In this document: piece by piece, positions 52,430 to 61,454 of the stretch
Position numbering within the stretch: the first letter of the stretch is position 1
Layout of the letters: each line of letters begins with the position of its first letter
Source: Olivibacter sp. XZL3
GTDB taxonomy: Bacteria > Bacteroidota > Bacteroidia > Sphingobacteriales > Sphingobacteriaceae
Reading direction: 5' to 3'
DNA: 64,000 bases
Assembly (NCBI RefSeq): GCF_004368405.1
Contig: NZ_SBJH01000042.1
Span: 209,152 to 273,151, forward strand
Notes under the pieces: generated by a model
Database searches by the model: none
What the model saw: the letters and a program-made list of their open reading frames with translations, nothing else
Told to the model about the DNA's origin: nothing
Program-made: the position numbers and the translations under genes

Positions 52430-53953
52430 ATGTCTACAGATAAAAAAGTTAGGGTAAGATTTGCACCCAGTCCAACGGGCGGACTACATCTCGGCGGCGT
52501 GCGTACCGTCCTGTTTAATTATCTTTTTGCCAAAAGTCAAGGCGGCGAATTTATACTACGGATTGAGGATACAGATCAGACACGGTATGTACCAGGTGCT
52601 GAAGAGTATATTCTCTCTTGTTTAGCATGGTGCGGCTTAACGCCCGATGAAAGTCCTACACACGGCGGGCCTTACGGGCCATATAGACAAAGTGAACGGA
52701 AAGACCGGTATCGCGACTTTGCCGAACAGCTGATACAGAGCGGTCATGCTTACTATGCATTCGATACGCCACAAGAACTCGAAGCCCAACGTCAGCTCGT
52801 TCCAAACTTTAAATATAGTCATGAAAATAGGCTGCAATTGCGCAACTCCTTAAGTATGGATGAGCAGGAAGTAAAAGAGCTTTTGGCGGCAGGCACACCT
52901 CATGTTATTCGTATCAAAATGCCTGTGGGCGAAACGGTCGGTTTTCATGATATGATTAGAGGTGCGGTAAGTTTCGAAACTTCGCTGGTGGACGATAAAG
53001 TACTTATGAAAGCAGACGGTATGCCTACTTATCATTTGGCAGTGGTAGTAGACGATTATCAAATGAAGATTACACATGCCTTTAGAGGAGAGGAATGGCT
53101 GCCTTCGGCCCCTGTACATCTACTTCTTTGGGAATATTTAGGTTGGAAGGACAGTATGCCTGAATGGGCTCACTTTCCATTAATTCTGAAGCCGGACGGA
53201 AATGGAAAACTCAGTAAACGCGATGGCGACCGATTAGGATTTCCTGTATATGCTATGAATTGGACCGATCCGAAAACGGGCGATCTTACCAAAGGTTTTA
53301 AAGAGCTTGGTTTTCTGCCAGAAGCTTTCGTTAACATGTTGGCCTTGCTTGGTTGGAATAACGGTACCGATCAGGAGATTTTCACGTTGGAGGAACTGAT
53401 CCGTGAGTTTTCAATTGATCGCATCAGTAAGGCGGGAGCGAAATTTGATTTCGAGAAGGCAAAATGGTTTAATCATGAATGGATTAAACAAAGTGAGGAC
53501 ACTAGGTTACTCCCTATGGTCAAAGAGGTGCTGGAGAGCCATCAGGTTGATGCTCCAGTTGACAGCTACGTGGCCGAGGTGTTGGCATTGGTGAAAGACC
53601 GACTTACTTTTGTGGCCGATTTTTGGGAACAGGCTTCTTTCTTTTTTACACCTCCCATGCAATATGATTTAGAAGCCATTAAGAAAAAATGGAGCGAAGA
53701 TAAAACAAATTTCTTCCAGGCGATCATTCCTGCGCTTGAAGCCTTCGAGCCTTGGGAAACCGAAGCGCTTGAACAGTATTACAAAGATGCGATACAGGCG
53801 AGCGGGTTAAAACTGGGTGAATTGATGTTGCCATTCCGCATCATGCTGGTGGGCGGCAAGTTCGGCCCACATGTATTTGATATCGCTAAATTACTCGGAC
53901 GGGATGAAACGATTGTCCGAATGAAAAAAGGCTTGGCGGCTATTTTAGCATAG
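52430..53953 (+). CDS. gltX: Glutamyl-tRNA synthetase
   Basis: Class I synthetase, 507 residues. HIGH-type motif in FAPSPTGGLHLGGVRT (about 9-24), KMSKS-type motif GKLSKRDGDR, and the C-terminal anticodon-binding helical bundle. FRGEEWLPSAPVHLLL is typical of GluRS. The longest frame starts 36 bases earlier at a TTG, but the promoter lies in between. rsgA follows with no intergenic base. Whether it is discriminating or also charges tRNA-Gln cannot be seen. Confidence 0.97.
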   Translation: MSTDKKVRVRFAPSPTGGLHLGGVRTVLFNYLFAKSQGGEFILRIEDTDQTRYVPGAEEYILSCLAWCGLTPDESPTHGGPYGPYRQSERKDRYRDFAEQLIQSGHAYYAFDTPQELEAQRQLVPNFKYSHENRLQLRNSLSMDEQEVKELLAAGTPHVIRIKMPVGETVGFHDMIRGAVSFETSLVDDKVLMKADGMPTYHLAVVVDDYQMKITHAFRGEEWLPSAPVHLLLWEYLGWKDSMPEWAHFPLILKPDGNGKLSKRDGDRLGFPVYAMNWTDPKTGDLTKGFKELGFLPEAFVNMLALLGWNNGTDQEIFTLEELIREFSIDRISKAGAKFDFEKAKWFNHEWIKQSEDTRLLPMVKEVLESHQVDAPVDSYVAEVLALVKDRLTFVADFWEQASFFFTPPMQYDLEAIKKKWSEDKTNFFQAIIPALEAFEPWETEALEQYYKDAIQASGLKLGELMLPFRIMLVGGKFGPHVFDIAKLLGRDETIVRMKKGLAAILA

Positions 53954-54871
53954 ATGAAGGGACTCGTTACAAAATCTACCGGCAGTTGGTATACCGTCTC
54001 ATCGGACGGCGTAAGCTATGAATGCCGCATAAAAGGCAAGTTTCGTACTAAGGACATAAAAACCACTAACCCAATCGCAGTAGGCGATTGGGTTGATATT
54101 GAACCGGAGCCCGAGCAGGAGACTGCCGTTATTACGAGGTTATACGACCGAAAGAATTATATGATTCGTAAATCGGTTAACCTGTCCAAGCAAGCCCAAA
54201 TCATTGCTGCCAATCTAGATCAAGCGTACCTCGTGGTAACCTTAGCGTCGCCACCCACTTCTTTAGGTTTTATCGACCGATTTCTTGTTACGGCGGAAGC
54301 CTACGATATACCAGCCGGTCTTTTATTTAATAAACTAGACCTTTTTAGCGAAGAGGGTTTAGAAATCCTTGGCGAATACCGATCAATATATGATGCGCTA
54401 GGCTATCCTTGCTTTGAAATCTCGGCCTTAAAAGGAACGAATATGGAGTTTGTGGAGGCTTCCTTAAGCAATAAGGTGACCTTGATTTCCGGCCACAGCG
54501 GGGTAGGCAAATCGACCCTTATTAACCGCATCATTCCAGAAGCCGCATTACGTACCGGAAAAATCTCCGACTGGTCTGATAAGGGAAAACATACCACCAC
54601 TTTTGCGGAAATGCTGCAATTGGAAAAGGGCGGCTACATCATCGATACACCTGGCATTCAGGAGTTCGGCGTAATTGATATCGAGAAGCAGGAGCTTAGC
54701 CATTTTTTTCCTGAAATGCGTGCGCTGATGCATCAATGCAGATTTAACAATTGCAGGCATATCAATGAACCCGGCTGTGCCGTTCTGGAAGCTTTGGAAG
54801 AGGGGGAAATTGAAGCCAGCAGATATGAAAGCTACTTAAGCATCTATCACGGTAATGATAGTCGAGCCTAA
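53954..54871 (+). CDS. rsgA: Ribosome small subunit-dependent GTPase A
   Basis: 305-residue circularly permuted GTPase that checks 30S subunit maturation. N-terminal OB fold (KGKFRTKDIKTTNPIAVGDWV), GTPase motifs in permuted order: G4 FNKLDL, G5-like SALKG, G1 GHSGVGKSTLINRI, G3 DTPGIQEFG; then the zinc finger C-x4-C-x-H-x5-C (CRFNNCRHINEPGC). Starts directly after the gltX stop codon, in one transcript. Confidence 0.97.
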   Translation: MKGLVTKSTGSWYTVSSDGVSYECRIKGKFRTKDIKTTNPIAVGDWVDIEPEPEQETAVITRLYDRKNYMIRKSVNLSKQAQIIAANLDQAYLVVTLASPPTSLGFIDRFLVTAEAYDIPAGLLFNKLDLFSEEGLEILGEYRSIYDALGYPCFEISALKGTNMEFVEASLSNKVTLISGHSGVGKSTLINRIIPEAALRTGKISDWSDKGKHTTTFAEMLQLEKGGYIIDTPGIQEFGVIDIEKQELSHFFPEMRALMHQCRFNNCRHINEPGCAVLEALEEGEIEASRYESYLSIYHGNDSRA

Positions 54872-54936
54872 GTCCCACCTGATGTGAGTTTAACAGAGTG
54901 CTCGACTACAACCTTTTCAAACAGCGAAAATGGCGC

Positions 54937-57306
54937 CTATTCGTTAATAAGTTTCTCTTCAAAAAGCTTTAAAATACGTTTGTATTCATCGGTCCAGCTG
55001 CTCGGTTCAACGAACCCATGATCTTCTACCGGATACACTGCTAATTCCCAATTGTCTTTTCCTAACTCAATTAATCGTTGGCTAAGCCGCACAATATCCT
55101 GAAAATGAACATTAACATCCACCATACCATGGCACATTAATAAATGTCCTTTTAAGCCATCGGCAAAATTGATAGGCGATGATTGCTGATAGGCCTTGGG
55201 ATCATTTACCGGCTCGTTCAAAATATTGGAAGTATAGCCATGGTTATAATGGGCCCAATCGGTCACCGACCGCAATGCGGCACCTGCTGCAAAAACTTCT
55301 GGCTCCGTAAAAAGTGCCATGAGTGTAATGAAGCCGCCATACGAGCCGCCATATATGCCAATATTCTTTGGGTTGACGCCGTATTTCTCCACCAGAAGTT
55401 TCGCCCCGTCCACCTGATCGGATAAATCTTTGCCGCCCATATGCCGATAAATACCCGTACGGTGATCTCTTCCATAGCCCGCGCTTGCCGTATAGTCGAT
55501 ATCCAGTACCGTATAACCGAGATCCACGAGTAAATTATGAAACATGTATTCCCGGAAATAAGAACTCCACCAATAGTGAACATTCTGTAAATACCCGGCA
55601 CCATGAACAAAAATGACCGCGGGTTTATTCTTTTTAGGATTTTCAGGATGGTATAAGCGAGCGTAAATGCTATCCTGATAGCGATTTGCGAAACTGATCA
55701 CCTCGGGCGAACGCCAAGGATAAGCTTTAAACTCATCGCTCCGCGATTCTGTAATTTGCAGGGGCTTTGCACCGGGTTTATTTTCCTGCAAATACAGTTC
55801 CCAAGGCGTATTGCTGCTCGAATAACGTATAGCAAGCCATTTTTCATCCGGCGAAAGGCTTACCTCATGCCCCCCTTTCATCGAGGTTATCTGTCTTAAG
55901 TCGCCTCCATTTACCGACAAACTATAGAAGTGTGTTATTCCGGGATGCGCTTTGTTAGCCGTCAAATAGAATGTCTTTTTATCCTTTGAAAGGACTAAAT
56001 CTTGTACTTCGAAACGTCCGCTTGTAAGCTGCTTCTTCTGCCCATTGCTTACCGACATACGGTATAAATGCGAATATCCTGTCTGTTCACTTTGAAAATA
56101 GATATGATCATTATCTATCCACCCCACATGACCACCGCCCCATCCGCCAATACCTGGTCCCGCAATCCAAGCATCGTCATGTTGCCGATCCAAGGTTTGC
56201 AAAACACCTGATTGAAGGTCTAACGCTGCTATCCAACGATCTTTGTGATCTTGTGCATAAACTGCTACGACCGCTCGATCACCGTTGGGACTCCAATAAA
56301 CGCCGGAAATATTAACCGCTCTGTCTTGGTTCAACTTTAACAAGGAATCTCTCTTTGACGGATAATCACTGTAGAAGTCGGGAATGTCCTTTATTCCCTC
56401 CAGACCTTGCGTAGAAATAGAAAGAATCGTATCTTTTTTTATATCATATAGAAAAGCGGTTGTAGTGCCCTGCTTATCGCCCACCTTATTTCGCGTCTGC
56501 ATGTCTTCCGTATAGCCCGACGCTGTTACATAGTTCGGAACGATCGTATTCCTATTGTCCTTAACCGGGCTGTATTTTACATAAGCGACATATTGCAGAT
56601 TGGGACTTGCGATAATGCTTCTGACCATTTCGTCCTCCGCAACGGGCAGCTCTTTCAACGACTTGGTTTCCTGTAGTTTTTGGAGGGAGTCTTGCACCTG
56701 ACTCTTTTTCTTTCGTTCGCGAAGCACATCGAATAATGCTGACTGCTCATCTTTAAGCCACTGATCTTGATCCGAAAGTTTAGCGTCCCGCTGCTTTTGC
56801 TTAGAAGCTTTTGTAAAATTGGTTAACTGCCTCAACTCACTATTTAATAAAGAGATAGTATACAGATTATCTCCGCGCTTGAAAATAACAAGGCTTTCGT
56901 CCGCGTTAAATTGTGGCGTTGACTCCACGTCGACCGTCGCGGTCAATTGCTTCTCGCTCCGCGATTTTTTATCATAGATAAAAAGATCGCCATGCTTTAT
57001 ATATATTGCCCGATTCCCGTTTTTACTATATTGTATTTGGCGTACCAGATCGCGGCTTGCTTTTTCTTCTTGTTTTTTGGGTTGTCGGTCTTGCACCCCA
57101 ACGCTGTACAAAGGGGCGTAATCAAGACTTTCAGGGTTCCACCTAAAGTACAAGCGCCCATCCAGCTCACCCCACCTGATATCCTCGGGAAAAACCCCCA
57201 TCCATTGGGGATCACGCATGATCTTTTCAACCGTTAAGCTTGGTTTTTGCTGTGCCCATATAGGATTAAAATAGATAAAGACGATAAAAAGTAAGATTTT
57301 CTTCAT
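54937..57306 (-). CDS. Exported S9-family peptidase (dipeptidyl peptidase IV-like)
   Basis: 789 residues from the ATG at 57306, which places a signal peptide (KKILLFIVFIYFNPIWA) at the N terminus; the frame extends to 57402. Beta-propeller with WD-like segments about 60-520, then an alpha/beta-hydrolase with catalytic serine in YGGSYGGFI, aspartate in GMVDVNVHF and histidine in EDHGF. HGAGYLQNVHYWWSSYFREY fits the S9B/S9C group of Bacteroidota periplasmic peptidases. A coiled-coil, charged insert (QDQWLKDEQSALFDVLRERK) lies in the propeller near residue 215. Likely function is peptide degradation for nutrition. Confidence 0.93.
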   Translation of the reverse strand: MKKILLFIVFIYFNPIWAQQKPSLTVEKIMRDPQWMGVFPEDIRWGELDGRLYFRWNPESLDYAPLYSVGVQDRQPKKQEEKASRDLVRQIQYSKNGNRAIYIKHGDLFIYDKKSRSEKQLTATVDVESTPQFNADESLVIFKRGDNLYTISLLNSELRQLTNFTKASKQKQRDAKLSDQDQWLKDEQSALFDVLRERKKKSQVQDSLQKLQETKSLKELPVAEDEMVRSIIASPNLQYVAYVKYSPVKDNRNTIVPNYVTASGYTEDMQTRNKVGDKQGTTTAFLYDIKKDTILSISTQGLEGIKDIPDFYSDYPSKRDSLLKLNQDRAVNISGVYWSPNGDRAVVAVYAQDHKDRWIAALDLQSGVLQTLDRQHDDAWIAGPGIGGWGGGHVGWIDNDHIYFQSEQTGYSHLYRMSVSNGQKKQLTSGRFEVQDLVLSKDKKTFYLTANKAHPGITHFYSLSVNGGDLRQITSMKGGHEVSLSPDEKWLAIRYSSSNTPWELYLQENKPGAKPLQITESRSDEFKAYPWRSPEVISFANRYQDSIYARLYHPENPKKNKPAVIFVHGAGYLQNVHYWWSSYFREYMFHNLLVDLGYTVLDIDYTASAGYGRDHRTGIYRHMGGKDLSDQVDGAKLLVEKYGVNPKNIGIYGGSYGGFITLMALFTEPEVFAAGAALRSVTDWAHYNHGYTSNILNEPVNDPKAYQQSSPINFADGLKGHLLMCHGMVDVNVHFQDIVRLSQRLIELGKDNWELAVYPVEDHGFVEPSSWTDEYKRILKLFEEKLINE

Positions 57307-57614
57307 GTTATGTAAACTTTGCCCTAAAGTACGAGCAATTTTTGAAGGATAGGTCTCCTTTACGCAACAATTTAGAAATATAGCACAGCTGTAGTCATAC
57401 ATTCCGGATTTTTTATCCCTTTTGAGCTTATCGCCACAGTGTCCTATAATTTTTCCGCTCGCCCGACATCTGTGAGGCCGGTCAAAACAGCGAAGATTTA
57501 ATACATTTTAAGAAATCCCTTCAGCTTGATATATTCAATCCTGTAGTTGAGAAACAGGTCAGACGAAAGATACCCGTGTTCCCTTTATGTGTAGTATATT
57601 ATGAATGAAAGTAA
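57307..57614. other. Intergenic region, nothing recognised
   Basis: Upstream region of the S9 peptidase. A TACTTTAG on the minus strand near 57330 may be a weak -7 element. Bases 57410-57600 hold no frame, RNA or repeat that I recognise. Confidence 0.4.
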
Positions 57615-57676
57615 GTGTCTAAAAAGTAGTATCCCTTGGCAGACGCTCGACGCCAAGAAAACGACTTTTTAGACAC
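57615..57676 (-). terminator. Long hairpin after frr
   Basis: GTGTCTAAAAAGT / ACTTTTTAGACAC (13 pairs) encloses CTTGGC / GCCAAG (6 pairs). It lies 28 bases after the frr stop on minus, and is the probable end of its transcript; the U-tract is weak. Confidence 0.6.
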
Positions 57677-57703
57677 CCCGTTTTAGAAATTTTAGAAAAT
57701 TCC

Positions 57704-58267
57704 TTAGACCGTCATAATGTCTTTTTCTTTTGCTTCAGCCAATTTATCTACCTTAACGATGAAGCTGTCCGTTAACTTTTGAACTTCCCCTTCCCCTATT
57801 TTAATTTCATCTTCTGATACACCTTCACTCTTTAGTTTCTTAATTCCATCATTCGCGTCTTTTCGGATGTTCCGGATAGCCACTTTTCCTTTTTCTGCTT
57901 CATCTTTCACTTTCCGCACCAGTTCTCTACGGCGCTCTTCGGTTAAAGGCGGAACCGCTAAGCGAATAATATTTCCGTCATTCTGTGGGTTTAGTCCGAT
58001 ATTGGAATCGATGATGGCCCGCTCGATGGCACTTAATAAGCTTTTTTCCCAGGGTTGAATAACCAAGCTACGAGGGTCAGGTGTATTAATGTTTCCAACT
58101 TGCGATAATGGAGTGGGAGTTCCGTAATAGTCTACGTTAATTCCATCTAACATGGAGGGCATTGCTTTACCTGCGCGAATTTTAGTTAATTCAGATTCTG
58201 TATGCGAAATAGCTTTCTGCATGGAATCATTAGCGTCTTCTAGTTGTAACTTTATTAGGTCATTCAT
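57704..58267 (-). CDS. frr: Ribosome recycling factor
   Basis: 187 residues, L-shaped tRNA mimic that releases ribosomes after termination together with EF-G. Motifs: KIRAGKAMPSMLDGINVDYYG, TPLSQVGNI, DPRSLVIQPWEK, IRLAVPPLTEERRREL. Usually paired with pyrH; here no pyrH is in the 640 bases upstream, so it stands alone. Confidence 0.97.
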   Translation of the reverse strand: MNDLIKLQLEDANDSMQKAISHTESELTKIRAGKAMPSMLDGINVDYYGTPTPLSQVGNINTPDPRSLVIQPWEKSLLSAIERAIIDSNIGLNPQNDGNIIRLAVPPLTEERRRELVRKVKDEAEKGKVAIRNIRKDANDGIKKLKSEGVSEDEIKIGEGEVQKLTDSFIVKVDKLAEAKEKDIMTV

Positions 58268-58405
58268 ATGAATACAATAATTTTCTACGGCGATAAGAAA
58301 TACTCAGCTGTTTACATCACTGACTATTGTGCTATTACAAAGATTGCCCAAAAATAAGATTTTTTATTCAATGGCAAAACTCCCTTCATAGGCTGTTTAC
58401 TTGTT

Positions 58406-58421
58406 TGTTCCACGAGGAACA
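58406..58421. promoter_or_regulatory. Candidate parS (ParB-binding) site
   Basis: TGTTCCACGAGGAACA differs at one base (A for T at position 10) from the ideal palindrome TGTTCCACGTGGAACA, a well-known chromosomal parS form. Non-coding location. Could also be a small hairpin by chance. Confidence 0.5.
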
Positions 58422-58480
58422 GTGGGCCTTTGCTTTCAGCCGTTGGGTGGCATTAGCGTATAAGCCACAATCAAGGAAAA

Positions 58481-58545
58481 CAGTTAATAGGAAATAGTTA
58501 GTAGGCTGTAGGCCATAAGCAATCAGCCTTAGCTAATGGCCGTGC
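58481..58545. repeat. Degenerate short-period repeat
   Basis: Repeating words of 7-9 bases (AGTTAATAGGAAATAGTTAG, GGCTGTAGGCCATAAGC, CAGCCTTAGC). Similar material lies at 40310, 61362 and 62433. Confidence 0.5.
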
Positions 58546-58686
58546 TATCCCATTCCGTATTTGCTGCAAAGCTTACCGGAAATCAGCCAGTATTCATTTA
58601 CGTACAACGTAGACCCAGAACAATGAAACTCAAAAACCGTGCAACCGAATGCGAATTAACAATCTCTAAAAAAAATTAAAAATATC

Positions 58687-58718
58687 TTGACAAATTAAAA
58701 ATAAACCGCTTACTTTAC
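58687..58718 (+). promoter_or_regulatory. Promoter of the thr operon
   Basis: TTGACA at 58687-58692 and TACTTTAC at 58711-58718, 21 bases apart, the latter a weakened -7 element. Transcript start would be about 10 bases before the leader ATG. Confidence 0.55.
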
Positions 58719-58732
58719 TGCCAATACAAAAA

Positions 58733-58804
58733 ATGAAAAGAACAATAGCTATTACAACATCCACAATTATTACCACCGGGACAGCATGGTACCGAGGGAA
58801 GTAA
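58733..58804 (+). CDS. thrL: Threonine operon leader peptide
   Basis: 23-codon frame, too short for ordinary gene calling. After MKR it reads TIAITTSTIITTGT, so seven threonines and four isoleucines lie in residues 4-17; it ends A-W-Y-R-G-K before TAA. This matches the logic of thrL in E. coli, where ribosomes stall on Thr and Ile codons. It lies 104 bp before thrA, followed by alternative hairpins. The name thrL is given by analogy, not homology. Confidence 0.88.
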   Translation: MKRTIAITTSTIITTGTAWYRGK

Positions 58805-58875
58805 TCTTTATGTTGTAATACCAGCAAATAAACATAAAAGGCGCTTCTCTCGACGAGAAAGCGCCTTTCTTATTT
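58750..58875 (+). promoter_or_regulatory. Thr/Ile transcription attenuator
   Basis: Segment 1, TATTACAACAT (58750-58760, inside the Thr codons), pairs with segment 2, ATGTTGTAATA (58810-58820), 11 perfect bases. Segment 2 also pairs, as TTTATGTT (58807-58814), with segment 3, AACATAAA (58831-58838). The terminator AAAGGCGCTT (58837-58846) / AAGCGCCTTT (58859-58868) follows, with a T-rich end. Stalling on segment 1 would free segment 2 to pair with 3. The overlap of the 2:3 pair with the terminator arm is only two bases, so the antiterminator may be longer than I can see. Confidence 0.8.
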
Positions 58876-58908
58876 AACAACCATTTTAAAGGACAATAGA
58901 AAATCTAA

Positions 58909-61356
58909 ATGAAGATACTTAAGTTTGGGGGAACCTCAGTAGGATCGGCAGAAAGCATCCATGGTTTATTGGAAATCTTAAAGCAAGGCTACGCACAGGG
59001 AGAAAAACCTATTGTGGTTTTATCGGCCGTAAGTAGCGTTACCAACTTGCTGACGCAAATGGCGGAAGAAGCGGAGCAGGGTATCAGCTTTGTTCCGGCT
59101 CTAAAGGAACTGGAATCAATGCACTTCGACATTGTAAAGCAGCTTATTCAAATCAAAAACCAGAATCCGGTCTTGACCCAGCTTAAGCTCTTTTTAAATG
59201 AGCTGGAAGATTTGTTGCAAGGTGTACTGAATCTACGTGAACTCAGTCTGCAGAGCAAAGATCTTATCTTAAGTTATGGTGAACGTTGTTCTACCTTTCT
59301 GGTATCTAAAGTCGCCGCACAATATTTCCCCGAAAGTTTATTTGTTGACGCCAGCACTTTAATAAAAACCGACAGCCATTTTGGCAATGCGCGCGTAGAT
59401 TTACAACAAAGCGAAATGCTCATTCGCCAGTTTGTACAGGCACATCCTGATAACTTTCTGTTTGTAACAGGCTTTATCGCATCGAACGTGAACGGTCGGA
59501 TTACCACCTTAGGACGGGGGGGGAGCGATTATACCGCTGCCATTTTTGGGGCTGCCCTTCAGGCATCGTCCATCGAAATCTGGACGGATGTAGATGGCAT
59601 GTTAACCGCAGACCCGCGCATGGTTAAAAAAGCCTTTCCTTTGCCGGTTTTATCTTATACCGAAGCGATGGAATTGTCTTATTTCGGTGCAAAAGTGATC
59701 TATCCGCCAACCATGATTCCGGCCTTCATGAAAAAAGTGCCGATTGTAATCCGCAATACTTTCAATCCCAGCTTCCACGGAACTGTAATTCAACACGATA
59801 GCGGAAAATCGCCGTACCCCATCAAAGGGATCTCCTCTATTAACGCTATCAGTGTTATCAACCTGAGTGGTAGTGGCATGATCGGAAAAGCGGGATTCAG
59901 CGGACGGCTCTTTTCCCTACTTGCCCATGAGCAAATCAACATTGTTCTGATCACTCAATCATCATCCGAACATAGCATCACCTTTGCTGTGCACCCGGCA
60001 GACGCTGTTAGGGCCAAACACCTAATCGAATCCGCCTTCGAGTTGGAACTGCTGGCAAAAAAACTCGAAGCCCCCGTCATCGAAAACGAGCTGTCGGTGC
60101 TTGCCATTGTCGGCGAAAACATGAAGCAAACGCCGGGCATTTCAGGAAAACTATTCCATGCATTGGGCCGTAATGGTATTAATGTAAGAGCCATCGCGCA
60201 GGGTTCATCCGAATACAATATTTCGGTAATCATTAACCAGTCGGATCTATCGAAGGCCTTGAACGCCGTGCACGATGCTTTTTTCACTGCCTTGAAGAAA
60301 ACACTTCATGTATTCAATCTCGGAACCGGCAATATCGGGTCGACCTTGTTTAAGCAACTATCTGATCAACAAGACTTTTTACTAAACAACAATGACATCG
60401 AAGTAAAAGTAGTGGGGATAAGTAATTCGCGCAAGATGTTATTTGATGTTGAGGGGATTTCGCTAACATCCTGGCAAGCTGAGCTGGACGGTAAAGGCGA
60501 ACCGGCCGATCTGGAGACTTTTATTAAGCGAATGGAAACGCTTAACTTACCTAATTGCATTTTTATCGACAACACCGCAAGCACAGACCCCACCAAGCAT
60601 TATCTTCAGATTTTTAAATCGAATATCTCGGTGGTAACCTGTAATAAGATCGCCAACTCTTCGAGCTATGCGGAGTATAAACAGCTGCGTGATACGGCCC
60701 GCAGCCATGGTGTCGACTTCTTCTACGAAACTAATGTCGGAGCCGGACTTCCCATTGTGCGCACGTTAAAAGATCTTATGACGAGCGGAGATCGCATTAT
60801 CCGCATCGAGGCCATTCTTTCAGGAACGATTTCTTATATTTTCAACAACTTCACAGGCAATGCATCTTTTCATGATGTGGTAAAGAGCGCGCAGGAACTC
60901 GGTTATACAGAACCTGACCCAAGGGACGACTTACGGGGTACCGATTTTATGCGAAAGATGCTTATTCTGGCCCGCGATAGCGGCCTAGCCATAGAAGCAC
61001 AGGACGTTGAGCTGGGTGCTATCCTTCCGGAAGCCTGTTTAAACGCCCGGAATGTCGGCGAATTTTATGAGCAACTTAAAAAGGAAGCCTCCTTTTTCGA
61101 TGCGCTGAAGGAAAAGGCCTTAAACGAAAATAGAGCGATCCGCTATATCGGAAAACTAGCGGACGGCAAGGTGTCTATTGCTTTGGAACTTGTGGATGAA
61201 AAACATCCTTTTTTTAACCTGTCAGGAAGCGACAATGTGATCTCCTTTACCACCGAGCGCTACAAGGAACGCCCTTTGGTGGTAAAAGGCCCTGGAGCTG
61301 GTAGCGAGGTTACTGCAGGGGGCGTATTTGCCGATCTAATGAACGCGGGAGCCTAA
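58909..61356 (+). CDS. thrA: Bifunctional aspartokinase/homoserine dehydrogenase I
   Basis: First and third steps of threonine synthesis from aspartate. 815 residues, as in E. coli ThrA. Aspartokinase domain about 1-290 (KFGGTSVGSAESI, TLGRGGSDYTAA, YFGAKVIYPPTM), two ACT domains about 310-460 (VLITQSSSEHSI, NVRAIAQGSSEYNISVII) for threonine feedback, and homoserine dehydrogenase about 463-815 (NLGTGNIGSTL, the GTISYIFNNF stretch, and LGYTEPDPRDDLRGTDFMRK). Expression is probably controlled by the Thr/Ile attenuator; enzyme activity by Thr. Confidence 0.98.
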   Translation: MKILKFGGTSVGSAESIHGLLEILKQGYAQGEKPIVVLSAVSSVTNLLTQMAEEAEQGISFVPALKELESMHFDIVKQLIQIKNQNPVLTQLKLFLNELEDLLQGVLNLRELSLQSKDLILSYGERCSTFLVSKVAAQYFPESLFVDASTLIKTDSHFGNARVDLQQSEMLIRQFVQAHPDNFLFVTGFIASNVNGRITTLGRGGSDYTAAIFGAALQASSIEIWTDVDGMLTADPRMVKKAFPLPVLSYTEAMELSYFGAKVIYPPTMIPAFMKKVPIVIRNTFNPSFHGTVIQHDSGKSPYPIKGISSINAISVINLSGSGMIGKAGFSGRLFSLLAHEQINIVLITQSSSEHSITFAVHPADAVRAKHLIESAFELELLAKKLEAPVIENELSVLAIVGENMKQTPGISGKLFHALGRNGINVRAIAQGSSEYNISVIINQSDLSKALNAVHDAFFTALKKTLHVFNLGTGNIGSTLFKQLSDQQDFLLNNNDIEVKVVGISNSRKMLFDVEGISLTSWQAELDGKGEPADLETFIKRMETLNLPNCIFIDNTASTDPTKHYLQIFKSNISVVTCNKIANSSSYAEYKQLRDTARSHGVDFFYETNVGAGLPIVRTLKDLMTSGDRIIRIEAILSGTISYIFNNFTGNASFHDVVKSAQELGYTEPDPRDDLRGTDFMRKMLILARDSGLAIEAQDVELGAILPEACLNARNVGEFYEQLKKEASFFDALKEKALNENRAIRYIGKLADGKVSIALELVDEKHPFFNLSGSDNVISFTTERYKERPLVVKGPGAGSEVTAGGVFADLMNAGA

Positions 61357-61425
61357 GAAGCTTTGAAACGGAAGGTTTAAGACCTGAAGCGGAAGGTATT
61401 TTTACTTCCTGCCTGCAGTAGCAGG

Positions 61426-61447
61426 TTTACTTTTGAATTTTTACTTA
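61426..61447 (+). repeat. 22-bp sequence shared with the ffh upstream region
   Basis: Identical over 22 bases to 37298-37319; begins TTTACTTTTGAATTT. It lies 7 bases before the thrB start. The 60 bases before it (GGAAGGTTTAAGACC, GAAGCGGAAGGTATTT) are also short-period repeats. Confidence 0.9.
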
Positions 61448-61454
61448 TTAATAG

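Larger units (their letters stand above)
58268..58686. other. Intergenic region between frr and the thr leader
   Basis: No protein gene. It contains a near-perfect parS-like palindrome (58406-58421) and a stretch of short degenerate repeats (58481-58545) with words such as GGCTGTAGGCC, ATAAGCAATCAGCC and TAGCTAATGGCC. The last 60 bases are AT-rich promoter sequence. Confidence 0.5.
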
